Origin: Planctomycetaceae bacterium
Lineage (GTDB): Bacteria; Planctomycetota; Planctomycetia; Pirellulales; Pirellulaceae
Reading direction: 5' to 3'
Assembly (NCBI GenBank): GCA_012965455.1
Contig: DTSG01000277.1
Coordinates: 1 to 31,419 of the forward strand
Length of the DNA stretch: 31,419 nucleotides
Positions within the stretch are counted from its first letter, which is position 1. Every line of letters begins with the position of its first letter. Shown one piece after another: positions 1 to 7,879 of the stretch. The translations under genes and the position numbers were made by a program. The notes under the pieces were generated by a model. The model was not told the DNA's origin, made no database searches, and worked only from the letters and a program-made list of their open reading frames with translations.

Positions 1-223
1 CATGGCACTCAAACAGCAAGGAGATCACCGCATCCTAGTATCGCCTGATCATCCTACACCGGTACAAACAAAGACTCATAGCCATGGCATTGTACCGTTT
101 ACCATTGCCGGTACGGGCATTACAGCGGACACTCAAACAAGCTACGACGAGATTCAAGCGGAAGCATCCGCTCACCAGTTCCCTCACGGGTTTGAAGTCA
201 TGAAGACATTTATAGATGCATAG
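1..223 (+). CDS. ApgM-type cofactor-independent phosphoglycerate mutase family protein, 3' end only
   Basis: This is the C-terminal 73 residues of a gene that begins before the window; codons are in phase from base 2. The fragment has the metal-binding end of the alkaline-phosphatase-like fold used by archaeal-type phosphoglycerate mutases (COG3635): SPDHPTP followed by KTHSHG and a VPFTIAGTG strand. Family members interconvert 2- and 3-phosphoglycerate, but relatives of this family act as homoserine kinase in some bacteria. The aspartate kinase gene starts 67 bases downstream on the same strand, so a role in the aspartate/threonine pathway is a real alternative. The fragment is too short to decide between the two. 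Family assignment is fairly sure; substrate is not. Confidence 0.75.
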   Translation, partial: MALKQQGDHRILVSPDHPTPVQTKTHSHGIVPFTIAGTGITADTQTSYDEIQAEASAHQFPHGFEVMKTFIDA

Positions 224-290
224 CCTTAAGTTCGCAGCAAACGTTTAGCAACCTAAAACATACCAACTACACACTTCCCTACAAATCAAT

Positions 291-2066
291 ATGTCGATTA
301 TCGTTCAAAAATTCGGTGGCACCAGTGTCGCCACTACCGAAAAAATTCTAGCCGCCGCTCACACCGCCGTTCGCGCTCAGCAACAGGGTCACCAAGTTGT
401 CATGGTCGTCAGCGCGATGGGCAAAAACACCGATACGCTAACTGCCCTCGCTGACGAAATCATGCAACAACCACCGGCTCGTGAAATGGACATGCTGTTG
501 TCCACTGGTGAGCAAGTCAGTGTGGCTTTAATGGCGATGGCGATTTCGTCACTAGGACACAAAGCGATCAGTTTAACAGGTGCTCAAATTGGCATTAAAA
601 CGGACAATGTATTCGGAAAAGCGCGGATCATTTCGATCTCGACCGACCGCATGCAGAAGTTGCTGGACGACGGTAATATTGTCATCGCCGCTGGATTCCA
701 AGGCATCGACGATGATTTCAACATCACAACTTTGGGCCGCGGCGGTAGTGACACGACGGCCGTTGCCTTAGCGGCTGTACTTGGCGCCGAGTGTGAAATC
801 TACACGGATGTCGACGGTGTTTATTCGGCCGATCCGCGGGTCGTCAGTGACGCTCGCTGGCTATCACATACGAGTTACGACGAGATGCTCGAACTCGCCA
901 GTATGGGTGCCGGCGTGATGCATAGCCGTTCGATTGAATTTGCCAAGAAATTCTCCGTACCAATTCATGTTCGTAGTAGCAGTAGCGAAGCAACCGGTAC
1001 GATCATCTCCAACATTTCCGAGGATCCGAACCGAGCGGTTAGTGGTACGGCGGTCACGTTTAATGAAGCATTAATTACTTTAAGCGGTGTGCCGGATCAA
1101 CCGGGTTCCACCAATGCCATTTTTGCATCGCTTGCCAAAGCTAATATTACAGTCGACATGATTGTTCAAGACGCGGGGAAATTGGGCAAATCGAACATTT
1201 CCTTTACGGTGCCGTCGGGTGATTTACAGTTGACCCTCGAAATGATTCAACCGGCTTTAGGTACATTACCGGTGGACCGCGTTTCCCATCGTGACGATGT
1301 TTCGAAAATTTCCGTCGTGGGTATGGGCATGGCTGTCCAGTCCGGTGTTTCCAATCGAATGTTCCGCTGTTTAGCGGATCAGGACGTCAACATATTCATG
1401 ATCACGACGAGCCAAATCAAGATTTCAGCATTGGTCGCTCGCGAACAGGCCGAGCTTGCGATCCATACGGTGCATAGCAAGTTTCAATTGGAGCAAGCTT
1501 CGCAACCAAACCGTCAGGCAGAGTCGCCAGCGATTACTCCCATTGCCGATTCGGCCGCGGCGGCGAATCGCTTACACGACATGGAAGAGTTGTCGATTAC
1601 GGATATTGGATTAGATGAGTCACAGGCGAGTATATCCATCGAAGGTATTCCTGACACTCCCGGTGTAGCCGCAACGATCTTTGACGCGACAGCTGAAGCT
1701 GGTGTGGTCGTGGATATGATTATTCAGAGTTATTTGGATCAAGACAATATCGCCAGCATCACGTTGACCGTCCCCCGCGACGATGTTGAAAAGACCGTTG
1801 ACGTCTTGCAGCAGTTGATCGGTGATTTCCCTGGCGAACAGGAAATACTGTGCAATCCAGCGATTGCGATTGTGTCGGTGAGTGGTATTGGAATGCGTAG
1901 TCACACGGGAGTGGCTTTGCGGATGTTCCAAGCATTATCCGACGTCAAGATCAACATTGAGATGATGAACACGAGTGAAATGCGAGTGAGCATTGTGGTG
2001 GACAGTGATCAGGCGCGTCGAGCGGGGCAGGTGTTAGCTCAAGCGTTTGCCGACGTGCAACATTAA
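291..2066 (+). CDS. lysC: aspartate kinase with four ACT domains
   Basis: Phosphorylates L-aspartate, the committed step towards lysine, threonine and methionine. The kinase domain spans about residues 1-245, with KFGGTSV at 7-13 and the GRGGSDTTA nucleotide/aspartate site at 149-157. Two tandem ACT pairs follow: about 258-395 (SGVPDQPG at 265, VVGMGM at 342) and about 445-588 (EGIPDTPG at 451, VSGIGM at 530), separated by a polar, Ala/Pro-rich linker (402-432). Many bacterial enzymes have about 400-460 residues and one ACT pair; this 591-residue form with four ACT domains resembles the cyanobacterial type and implies allosteric amino acid feedback. The ATG at 291 sits directly before the conserved strand and has no clear SD. 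The stop overlaps the stop of the convergent DUF151 gene. Confidence 0.96.
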   Translation: MSIIVQKFGGTSVATTEKILAAAHTAVRAQQQGHQVVMVVSAMGKNTDTLTALADEIMQQPPAREMDMLLSTGEQVSVALMAMAISSLGHKAISLTGAQIGIKTDNVFGKARIISISTDRMQKLLDDGNIVIAAGFQGIDDDFNITTLGRGGSDTTAVALAAVLGAECEIYTDVDGVYSADPRVVSDARWLSHTSYDEMLELASMGAGVMHSRSIEFAKKFSVPIHVRSSSSEATGTIISNISEDPNRAVSGTAVTFNEALITLSGVPDQPGSTNAIFASLAKANITVDMIVQDAGKLGKSNISFTVPSGDLQLTLEMIQPALGTLPVDRVSHRDDVSKISVVGMGMAVQSGVSNRMFRCLADQDVNIFMITTSQIKISALVAREQAELAIHTVHSKFQLEQASQPNRQAESPAITPIADSAAAANRLHDMEELSITDIGLDESQASISIEGIPDTPGVAATIFDATAEAGVVVDMIIQSYLDQDNIASITLTVPRDDVEKTVDVLQQLIGDFPGEQEILCNPAIAIVSVSGIGMRSHTGVALRMFQALSDVKINIEMMNTSEMRVSIVVDSDQARRAGQVLAQAFADVQH

Positions 2067-2470
2067 GCTTCAGCGATGGCGTCTTCGAGTACTTTTTCCT
2101 CAACATAGATGCTCAATGGTGGGTCGCAACTCACGGCGACCGCAATTGCATCCGAGGGTCGCGAGTCTACTTCGAAGACCTCTCCATCTTTTCGCATCCG
2201 CAAGCGAGCATAGAATGTGTGTCCTTCGACATCACTAATGAGAACGCTATCGAGTTCAGCGCCGAGTGTCTCAACAACGAGGCAGATCAGGTCATGCGTC
2301 AGCGGGCGGGATGTTTCAAAGTTCTTCACGCGGCGGTCGATACTCGACGCTTCGGCGATCCCGATCACGATTGGAAATGTGCGTTCGCCGTCGACTTCCT
2401 TCAGATAGATCACTTGATGATCATTGATATCGCTAATAATAATCCGCGATAATTTCATTTCCACAGGCAT
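2063..2470 (-). CDS. bifunctional nuclease family protein (DUF151)
   Basis: About 135 residues, the whole DUF151 domain: an ELSRIII-like N-terminal strand (KLSRIIISDINDHQVIYLKE), then FPIVIGIAEASSI, and the family signature SRPSDAIAVAVSCDPPLSIYVEE near the C-terminus. Relatives (Thermotoga TM0160, plant BBD proteins) bind or cleave nucleic acids; the role in bacteria is not settled. A TTG 18 bases upstream at 2488 also opens the frame, but the ATG at 2470 is preferred because AGAGGG lies 7 bases before it and family members start at this point. The stop codons of this gene and lysC overlap by four bases end to end, so there is no room for a terminator between them. Confidence 0.88.
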   Translation of the reverse strand: MPVEMKLSRIIISDINDHQVIYLKEVDGERTFPIVIGIAEASSIDRRVKNFETSRPLTHDLICLVVETLGAELDSVLISDVEGHTFYARLRMRKDGEVFEVDSRPSDAIAVAVSCDPPLSIYVEEKVLEDAIAEA

Positions 2471-2519
2471 GCGTCGTATCCCTCTCAAGTCGGTTCTTGG
2501 TGTCTTACGTATCGCTAGT

Positions 2520-2525
2520 ATTATA
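2520..2525 (-). promoter_or_regulatory. possible -10 element for the DUF151 gene
   Basis: A perfect TATAAT reads on the minus strand about 50 bases before the DUF151 ATG, in the 221-base gap after valS. No good -35 hexamer lies 16-18 bases further upstream (the best is TACTTA), so this is only a candidate start site separating the gene from valS. Confidence 0.35.
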
Positions 2526-2691
2526 TGGGATTCCCCCAGAATTAAGTAGGGGCGATATCTACCGCAGGAGGATCGTGAGCCGAGAAAATTGGTTTGTTCG
2601 ACGATAACAATTGATGCGAACTACACAATTGTCCCCAGTCCGCAAGTCATTTTCGGATGGGTCTGAGAACAGGAAGGAATAAGCCATCATG

Positions 2692-5600
2692 CTACGCCTG
2701 CAATGCCTCGAGGGATTTGCGCACTGCGGCTAGCTCTTCTTCAAGCTGCACTAATCCAGCGCGTTCGCGTTCGACGATTTCCGCTGGGGCCCGAGCTGTA
2801 AATTGCTCGTTCGCTAATTTCTTCTGGCGACCTTGAATCTGACCCAATAATTTCTGCTCCAATGCCGTGTTACGCTCAATCTCGGCGTCCACGTCAATGA
2901 AATCTTTCAAATCAACGAATACCTCCATCTCGCCGACTCGCACACTAGCACTGTTCTCCGCCGCCTCCACCGACTCGCCCCAGGCGACACATCGAGCGTT
3001 GGCCATCGATTCAAAATACCCTTCCAGCGGACGTAACAACTGCTCATCACCGGCGGAACAATGAATGGAAAATTCGATCGCATCACGAGGTGCTATATTC
3101 TGACGACTGCGGATCTCACGAACCGCGCGTAACACTTCCTGAAATTGAGAAAACTGCTGCTCGATCTCAACATGGATCCGCGCACCATCGGCAACCGGCC
3201 ACTGGGCAAGCATAATCGACTCAGTCGCAACCGCTAACTCACTCAATCCACGCTCCGGAGCAATCTGTGACAACAAGCCCCACACCTCTTCGGTCACAAA
3301 GGGAATAATCGGGTGCAACAACCGTAACAACTGATCCAGCGTATACGCCGTTACCCGCTGAGCAACCGCACGAGAACTATCGTCCTGCATTCGGCTCTTG
3401 GTCATTTCAATATAGAAACTACAAAACTCATCCCAAGCAAAATCGTACAGCACGCGCGTCGCTTCTGCAAAGCCGTAATGCTCTAACTTCTCGGTCACTT
3501 GCTGAGTCACACTTGCCAGCCTGCTCAGAATCCAGCGGTCTTCAAACGCTAGATCTTCCTCAGCCACCTCAGCCGCTTCGTAGCCACTGAGATTCATCAA
3601 CGTGAACCTCGAAGCATTCCACAGCTTCGTGCAAAAGTTCCTCGAAATCTCAAACCGCTCACTCAACACAGCCCCGCGGGGCAATGCTAAGTCTTCAGCA
3701 CTACGTGCCCATTGCGTATGAAACTCTTCAGCACACTGTGGACATGTAACCCGCGGCAACTCGCGATTCTTCTTCGTCTGTTCAATGGAACTTGCACAAT
3801 GCGGACACTCAAATTGCACCGGCATCCGTACATCCTGAGTCTCCGTCGTTAAATAGGCTAAGCCAAACCGCAACGCATCCGCGCCAAACTTCTCAATAAC
3901 GTCTAACGGATCAACTCCGTTCCCCTTACTCTTGGACATCGTCTCGCCATATCCGTCCAAAATCTTGGGGTGAATAAACACTTCCCTAAAAGGGACTTCA
4001 CCCAAGTTATTGAGTCCCATCAACACCATCCGCGCAACCCATAACGTGATAATATCGCGACTCGTAATTAACGTCGTCGAAGGATAAAATTTGGCAAGCT
4101 CCGCTGTTTCATCTGGCCAAGACAGCGTGCTATGCGGCCACAAAGCGGAACTAAACCATGTATCTAAAACATCCTCTTCCCGCTGATAACCCAACGCTTC
4201 GAACTCCGCTTCCAACGCACTGTCTTCGGCCTCGATCCCCACATGAATAACTGCAAAGTGAGTTTCCGCTTGTGTGGCATCGGTACGAGCAGCTTCGTTT
4301 TGAGCCGCTGTAAACTCAACCTGATACGCCATACTACCCGCCTGAATCTGAGTATGCCCATCAAGCATCTTTTGTTGTTGCTGCAAATCTTCTTCAGTTT
4401 CACAACAATGTGACCAAATCGGAATCTGATGCCCCCACCATAACTGCCGACTCACAGGCCAATCACGCTTTTCACCTAACCAATCCAAATATCCGCGGCG
4501 GTATCGTTGCGGAAAGATCTGCACTTTGTCGTCCATAACAGCGTCCATCGCAGATTGTGCTAGCACATCCATCTTCACAAACCACTGATCTGCCAGACAG
4601 GGTTCAATCGGTGTCTTACTACGATCGGAGTGGGCCAAGTCAATTTCACGGTCTTCGATCTCGCTCACTAACCCCAAAGCCTCTAAGTCCGCAACGACCT
4701 GCTTACGAGCTGCGATCATCGTTTGACCTTGGTACGGTCCTGCGTTTGCGTTGAGCGTACCATCGGGACATAAGATATTGATCATCGGCAACGATTGTCG
4801 CTGTCCGACTTCGTAGTCATTGGGATCATGTGCTGGTGTAATCTTAACGCAACCGCTGCCCAATTCAGGTTTGGCCCAGACGTCCACTACCAACGGAATC
4901 TCTCGATCCACTAACGGTAAATGCAACATTCGCCCCGCTGCAGCCATATCACGCAATTGTTCCAATGCCGGCAGCACATCGGCTTGGCGTTCTCGCAACC
5001 GATCTAACTCAGTTTGCAATTCATCGGAATCCGCATCTGCCACCTCACTAATCTTCGATTCTAAATTCGCGATGAGTTTTTCAAACGCATTGGACGGATC
5101 CGGATGCACGGCAACAGCGGTATCGCCCAGCATTGTTTCTGGCCGAGTCGTGGCAATCGTAACATGGCTCGGCTCGCCCGCTTGAGGATCGACGACCGCA
5201 TATCGGAAATGCCAGAAATGACCGTCAACAACTTCATGAAACACTTCATCATCGCTAACGGCAGTTTGCAAAAATGTGTCCCAGTTTACTAACCGCTTGC
5301 CACGATAAATATAGGATTTCTTGAACAAGTCAAAAAACGTATGCCGTACCGCTCGCGCGCAAATATCGTCCAACGTAAAACGAGTTCGCTCCCAGTCGCA
5401 ACTCGAACCAAGTTGCTTGAGCTGTGAGATGATTCGTTTCTCGTACTGCCCCTTCCACTCCCAAATTCGTTCTACTAGTGCTTCCCGCCCTAAATCGTGC
5501 CGTGACAACCCTTCTTCTTCGCGCAACCGCCGCTCGACAACAGCCTGCGTGGCAATCCCTGCATGGTCTGTCCCCGGCATCCATAAAACTTCAAATCCTT

Positions 5601-5832
5601 GCATCCGCCGCATCCGCACCAGAATGTCTTGCAACGTTGAGTTCAATGCGTGCCCTAAATGTAATGCTCCCGTTACATTCGGCGGAGGAATCACAATCGA
5701 AAATGCTGGCTTGTCCGATTCAGCATCCGCATGGAAATAGCCACTGTCACTCCAGCGGTCAAAAATCCGTTGACTCGCCTGTTTATGATCGAAGTTCTTA
5801 GGGAGTGACTCTGGGGTAAATTCAAAACTCAT
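2692..5832 (-). CDS. valS: valyl-tRNA synthetase
   Basis: Class I synthetase charging tRNA-Val. The HIGH-type motif PPNVTGALHLGH is at residues 50-61 and the KMSKS-type motif TMSKS at 631-635. The CP1 editing domain includes ATTRPETMLGDTAVAVHP (227-244), the DWPVSRQLWWGHQIP block is at 457-471 and DTWFSSALWP at 557-566. The anticodon-binding region starts near NFCTKLWNASRF (732-743) and the C-terminus (981-1046) is the coiled-coil tRNA arm. At 1046 residues it is longer than the usual 880-950. Extra segments are a charged helical stretch in the editing domain (about 248-300), an expanded Gln/Ala-rich region (480-550), and a four-cysteine insert, C676-x2-C679 and C697-x2-C700, between the KMSKS region and the anticodon domain. 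ATG at 5832 follows an AT-rich leader without SD. Confidence 0.97.
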   Translation of the reverse strand: MSFEFTPESLPKNFDHKQASQRIFDRWSDSGYFHADAESDKPAFSIVIPPPNVTGALHLGHALNSTLQDILVRMRRMQGFEVLWMPGTDHAGIATQAVVERRLREEEGLSRHDLGREALVERIWEWKGQYEKRIISQLKQLGSSCDWERTRFTLDDICARAVRHTFFDLFKKSYIYRGKRLVNWDTFLQTAVSDDEVFHEVVDGHFWHFRYAVVDPQAGEPSHVTIATTRPETMLGDTAVAVHPDPSNAFEKLIANLESKISEVADADSDELQTELDRLRERQADVLPALEQLRDMAAAGRMLHLPLVDREIPLVVDVWAKPELGSGCVKITPAHDPNDYEVGQRQSLPMINILCPDGTLNANAGPYQGQTMIAARKQVVADLEALGLVSEIEDREIDLAHSDRSKTPIEPCLADQWFVKMDVLAQSAMDAVMDDKVQIFPQRYRRGYLDWLGEKRDWPVSRQLWWGHQIPIWSHCCETEEDLQQQQKMLDGHTQIQAGSMAYQVEFTAAQNEAARTDATQAETHFAVIHVGIEAEDSALEAEFEALGYQREEDVLDTWFSSALWPHSTLSWPDETAELAKFYPSTTLITSRDIITLWVARMVLMGLNNLGEVPFREVFIHPKILDGYGETMSKSKGNGVDPLDVIEKFGADALRFGLAYLTTETQDVRMPVQFECPHCASSIEQTKKNRELPRVTCPQCAEEFHTQWARSAEDLALPRGAVLSERFEISRNFCTKLWNASRFTLMNLSGYEAAEVAEEDLAFEDRWILSRLASVTQQVTEKLEHYGFAEATRVLYDFAWDEFCSFYIEMTKSRMQDDSSRAVAQRVTAYTLDQLLRLLHPIIPFVTEEVWGLLSQIAPERGLSELAVATESIMLAQWPVADGARIHVEIEQQFSQFQEVLRAVREIRSRQNIAPRDAIEFSIHCSAGDEQLLRPLEGYFESMANARCVAWGESVEAAENSASVRVGEMEVFVDLKDFIDVDAEIERNTALEQKLLGQIQGRQKKLANEQFTARAPAEIVERERAGLVQLEEELAAVRKSLEALQA

Positions 5833-5956
5833 GCGTTCAATTTTCTATTTGTTTTCAGGTTGTCTGGAGTGGAAGCTGGAATGAGTACCGGTGGGCCCGC
5901 AGTTTCTAATTAATTTATATGTCCGGGAAGTTTACCCGCCGTAGCCGCGCACCTAC

Positions 5957-7531
5957 TTATTGTTCATCCTTATACAATTTGTATTCGATGGCGTCTACTA
6001 ATGCGATCCAACTTGCTTCGATAATGTTTTCACTCACACCAACGGTTCCCCAGATATCATGCTCATCTTGGCAATCAATAAAGACCCGCGTCCGAGCTGC
6101 CGTGCCTGCTTCGGAATTAACCACGCGAACTTTATAGTCGACCAACCGCATCGATTCCAGCGATGGATAGGCGTCTTGCAAGGCTTTACGCATCGCGGCG
6201 TCCAGAGCGTTCACTGGGCCATCCCCCTCAGAAACCACATGCTGCATCTCACCCGCCACTCGCAATTTCACAGTTGCTACGTTCGTAACACTCTTCCCTT
6301 CTTGTGCCCCAACTTCAACATGATAATTAACTCGTTCAAAATGCGCGTTGAATGTACCAGCACACCGCTGCATCAACAATGCGAATGATGCCTTGGCAGC
6401 TTCAAACTGATACCCTTCGTTCTCTAACTTAACGACTTCAGCCAATATATCCTTCATGACTTGATCGTCATCAGGCAAGTCAAATTCCGCCGTCAATGCT
6501 TTCACATTACTACGCCCGGACAACTCACTAATCAGAATCCGGCGTTCGTTGCCGACAACCGCTGGGTCAAGATGCTCGTATGAATTCACCGCTCGCGCAA
6601 TCGCATGAGCGTGCATTCCACCTTTATGAGCAAATGCACTGCGACCGACAAACGGTTGCTCCCGCCGCAGTCTCATATTGGCGGTTTCATACACAAAGCG
6701 TGACAATTCCGTTAAATGCTCAAAGTCCGTGTTGCCAATGACTTCAAACCCCTCTTTTTTAAATGCCAAATTAGCCATCACGCTGATCAAATCTGCGTTT
6801 CCGCAGCGTTCTCCAATGCCATTTATCGTGCCTTGGACCTGCACCGCTCCAGCGTCTACTGCGGCCAGTGAGTTTGCGATGGCTACGTCGCAGTCATTGT
6901 GGCAATGAATCCCCACCGGGACGGACCATTGAGCAAGTAAATCAATTGCCTGCGCGGTCATTGCGGTAATTTCCTCGGGCAGCGAACCCCCATTGGTATC
7001 ACACAACACTATTAAAGACGCACCCGCTTCAGCCGCCGCTTGAATCGTCTGTGCCGCGTACTCAGCATTCGCTTTTGTACCGTCAAAGTAGTGCTCGGCA
7101 TCATAGATCACCTCCCGCCCCTCAGCGACTAGAAACGAAATACTATCACCGATCATTTCCAGATTCTCAGCCAACTCCACTCGCAACACATCCGTGACGT
7201 GAAAATCCCATGTTTTGCCAACAATGGTACAAATCGGCGCCTGACTGTCGCGCAATGCTAACATCCCTGGGTCTACGTCCGCAGCAACCCCGCGACGACG
7301 AGTCATCCCAAACGCACAGATCTGTGCATGCTGTAGTTCTAACTGCTGTACTTTCTGGAAGAATTGTTGATCCTTTTCATTAGACAGCGGGTAACCGCCC
7401 TCGATGTAATCCACTCCAATTTCGTCTAGTCGTTTGGCAATTTCGAGTTTGTCTTGCAGCGAAAGACTTACACCCTCACCTTGCGTACCGTCACGCAGAG
7501 TCGTGTCATATATCTGAATCTGTCTTGTCAT
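5957..7531 (-). CDS. cimA: (R)-citramalate synthase
   Basis: Condenses pyruvate and acetyl-CoA to citramalate, giving 2-oxobutyrate for isoleucine without threonine. The DRE-TIM barrel carries DTTLRDGTQGEG (9-20), the metal-binding GIHCHND with H209 and H211, and GERCGNAD (240-247). The C-terminal regulatory LeuA-type dimer domain runs about 390-520. The start YDTTLRDGTQGEGVSLS and the 524-residue length fit the CimA/2-isopropylmalate-like subgroup rather than LeuA or homocitrate synthase; substrate choice is inferred from that. ATG at 7531 has a clear SD, GGAGAG, 5 bases upstream. The gene lies downstream of a dedicated promoter, an Ile/Val-rich leader ORF and an intrinsic terminator (7596-7876), so expression is probably controlled by attenuation in response to charged tRNA-Ile/Val. 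Confidence 0.92.
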   Translation of the reverse strand: MTRQIQIYDTTLRDGTQGEGVSLSLQDKLEIAKRLDEIGVDYIEGGYPLSNEKDQQFFQKVQQLELQHAQICAFGMTRRRGVAADVDPGMLALRDSQAPICTIVGKTWDFHVTDVLRVELAENLEMIGDSISFLVAEGREVIYDAEHYFDGTKANAEYAAQTIQAAAEAGASLIVLCDTNGGSLPEEITAMTAQAIDLLAQWSVPVGIHCHNDCDVAIANSLAAVDAGAVQVQGTINGIGERCGNADLISVMANLAFKKEGFEVIGNTDFEHLTELSRFVYETANMRLRREQPFVGRSAFAHKGGMHAHAIARAVNSYEHLDPAVVGNERRILISELSGRSNVKALTAEFDLPDDDQVMKDILAEVVKLENEGYQFEAAKASFALLMQRCAGTFNAHFERVNYHVEVGAQEGKSVTNVATVKLRVAGEMQHVVSEGDGPVNALDAAMRKALQDAYPSLESMRLVDYKVRVVNSEAGTAARTRVFIDCQDEHDIWGTVGVSENIIEASWIALVDAIEYKLYKDEQ

Positions 7532-7595
7532 TTTTGCTCTCCGCTTAACGCTTTCGCCCGTTGTTACCCTGTTTGTTTTTATAAACTACTTAACT

Positions 7596-7629
7596 AAAAA
7601 AACCCTGTGACCTCCTGTCGGTCTCAGGG
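7596..7629 (-). terminator. intrinsic terminator (attenuator) in the cimA leader
   Basis: Read on the minus strand, the arms CCCTGAGACC (7629-7620) and GGTCACAGGG (7612-7603) pair with one internal A-A mismatch around the 7-base loop GACAGGA, and seven T follow at once (7602-7596). It lies between a leader ORF and the cimA start 65 bases downstream, that is, before the gene it would stop. This placement is typical of an attenuator rather than an end-of-gene terminator. Confidence 0.85.
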
Positions 7630-7678
7630 CTTGCTAGTAATTTCAATTTTCTGTTAGCCCTATACCGTCGAAACCCTG
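7625..7678 (-). promoter_or_regulatory. predicted antiterminator pairing of the cimA leader
   Basis: CAGGGTTT (minus strand, 7678-7671), which overlaps the last codons of the leader ORF, can pair over 8 positions (one G-U) with AAGCCCTG (7632-7625). The latter contains the first half of the terminator 5' arm, so this pairing and the terminator cannot form together. A ribosome stalled on upstream Ile/Val codons would leave CAGGGTTT free; a ribosome at the stop codon would cover it. Inferred from complementarity only. Confidence 0.6.
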
Positions 7679-7797
7679 CTCATAATGGCAGGACAAATAA
7701 TGACGCCGACAATAATGGATACAGCGGATACGACACACCGCACGATGCTATTAACAGCTCGCTGTGAAAGTACGATTTGTGGTTTGTCTGAATGCAT
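7660..7797 (-). CDS. Ile/Val-rich leader peptide upstream of cimA
   Basis: A 45-codon ORF from ATG at 7797 to TAG at 7660. It starts MHSDKPQIVLSQRAVNSIVR and continues CVVSAVSIIVGVIICPAIMS, then RVSTV. Ten Val and seven Ile make up 17 of 45 residues, with only one Leu, and the codons cluster as Val-Val at 22-23, Ile-Ile-Val at 28-30 and Val-Ile-Ile at 32-34. Codons 33-34 lie just upstream of the first hairpin arm, where a stalled ribosome would free the antiterminator segment. There is no evident SD, in line with many genes here. Predicted role: sensing Ile/Val-tRNA charging to control cimA. Alternative: residues 22-39 are hydrophobic enough for a single transmembrane helix, so a small membrane protein is possible. 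No protein family is recognised. Confidence 0.7.
   Translation of the reverse strand: MHSDKPQIVLSQRAVNSIVRCVVSAVSIIVGVIICPAIMSRVSTV
7675..7692 (-). promoter_or_regulatory. predicted pause/anti-antiterminator hairpin of the cimA leader
   Basis: On the minus strand CCTGC (7692-7688, codons 36-37 of the leader) pairs perfectly with GCAGG (7679-7675) around an 8-base loop. It sequesters the CAGGG needed for antitermination, so it would favour the terminator when no ribosome translates the leader. This corresponds to the 1:2 hairpin of classic attenuators. Confidence 0.5.
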
Positions 7798-7847
7798 AGG
7801 CTTTTATTTTGGTGTTGGCAGGTCTTCTTACCACCTTGTACAACTCC

Positions 7848-7876
7848 ACCATAGTTTGGCAACAATCGAGTGTCAA
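7848..7876 (-). promoter_or_regulatory. sigma-70-type promoter of the cimA leader transcript
   Basis: On the minus strand a perfect -35 TTGACA (7876-7871) is followed by exactly 17 bases and then TATGGT (7853-7848, four of six matches to TATAAT). Transcription would start near 7841, about 44 bases before the leader ATG. The promoter sits just beyond the yhcH-like stop at 7880, so cimA can be transcribed independently of the upstream genes. Confidence 0.65.
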
Positions 7877-7879
7877 CAT

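Noticed and set aside
2533..2552. Hairpin CCCC...GGGG between valS and the DUF151 gene as a terminator
   Set aside because: Only four firm pairs with an 11-base loop and no T-run on either strand.
5833..5956. T-box or other riboswitch upstream of valS
   Set aside because: Only 124 bases between cimA and valS, with no T-box sequence, specifier loop or terminator; the short GC hairpins there have no T-run.
7680..7865. A 61-codon minus-strand frame overlapping the cimA leader ORF, ending in a Leu-rich stretch
   Set aside because: Its only start, a TTG at 7865, lies between the -35 and -10 boxes of the predicted promoter, so the leader transcript would not contain it. It also stops before the antiterminator segment, so stalling there does not fit the hairpin geometry.
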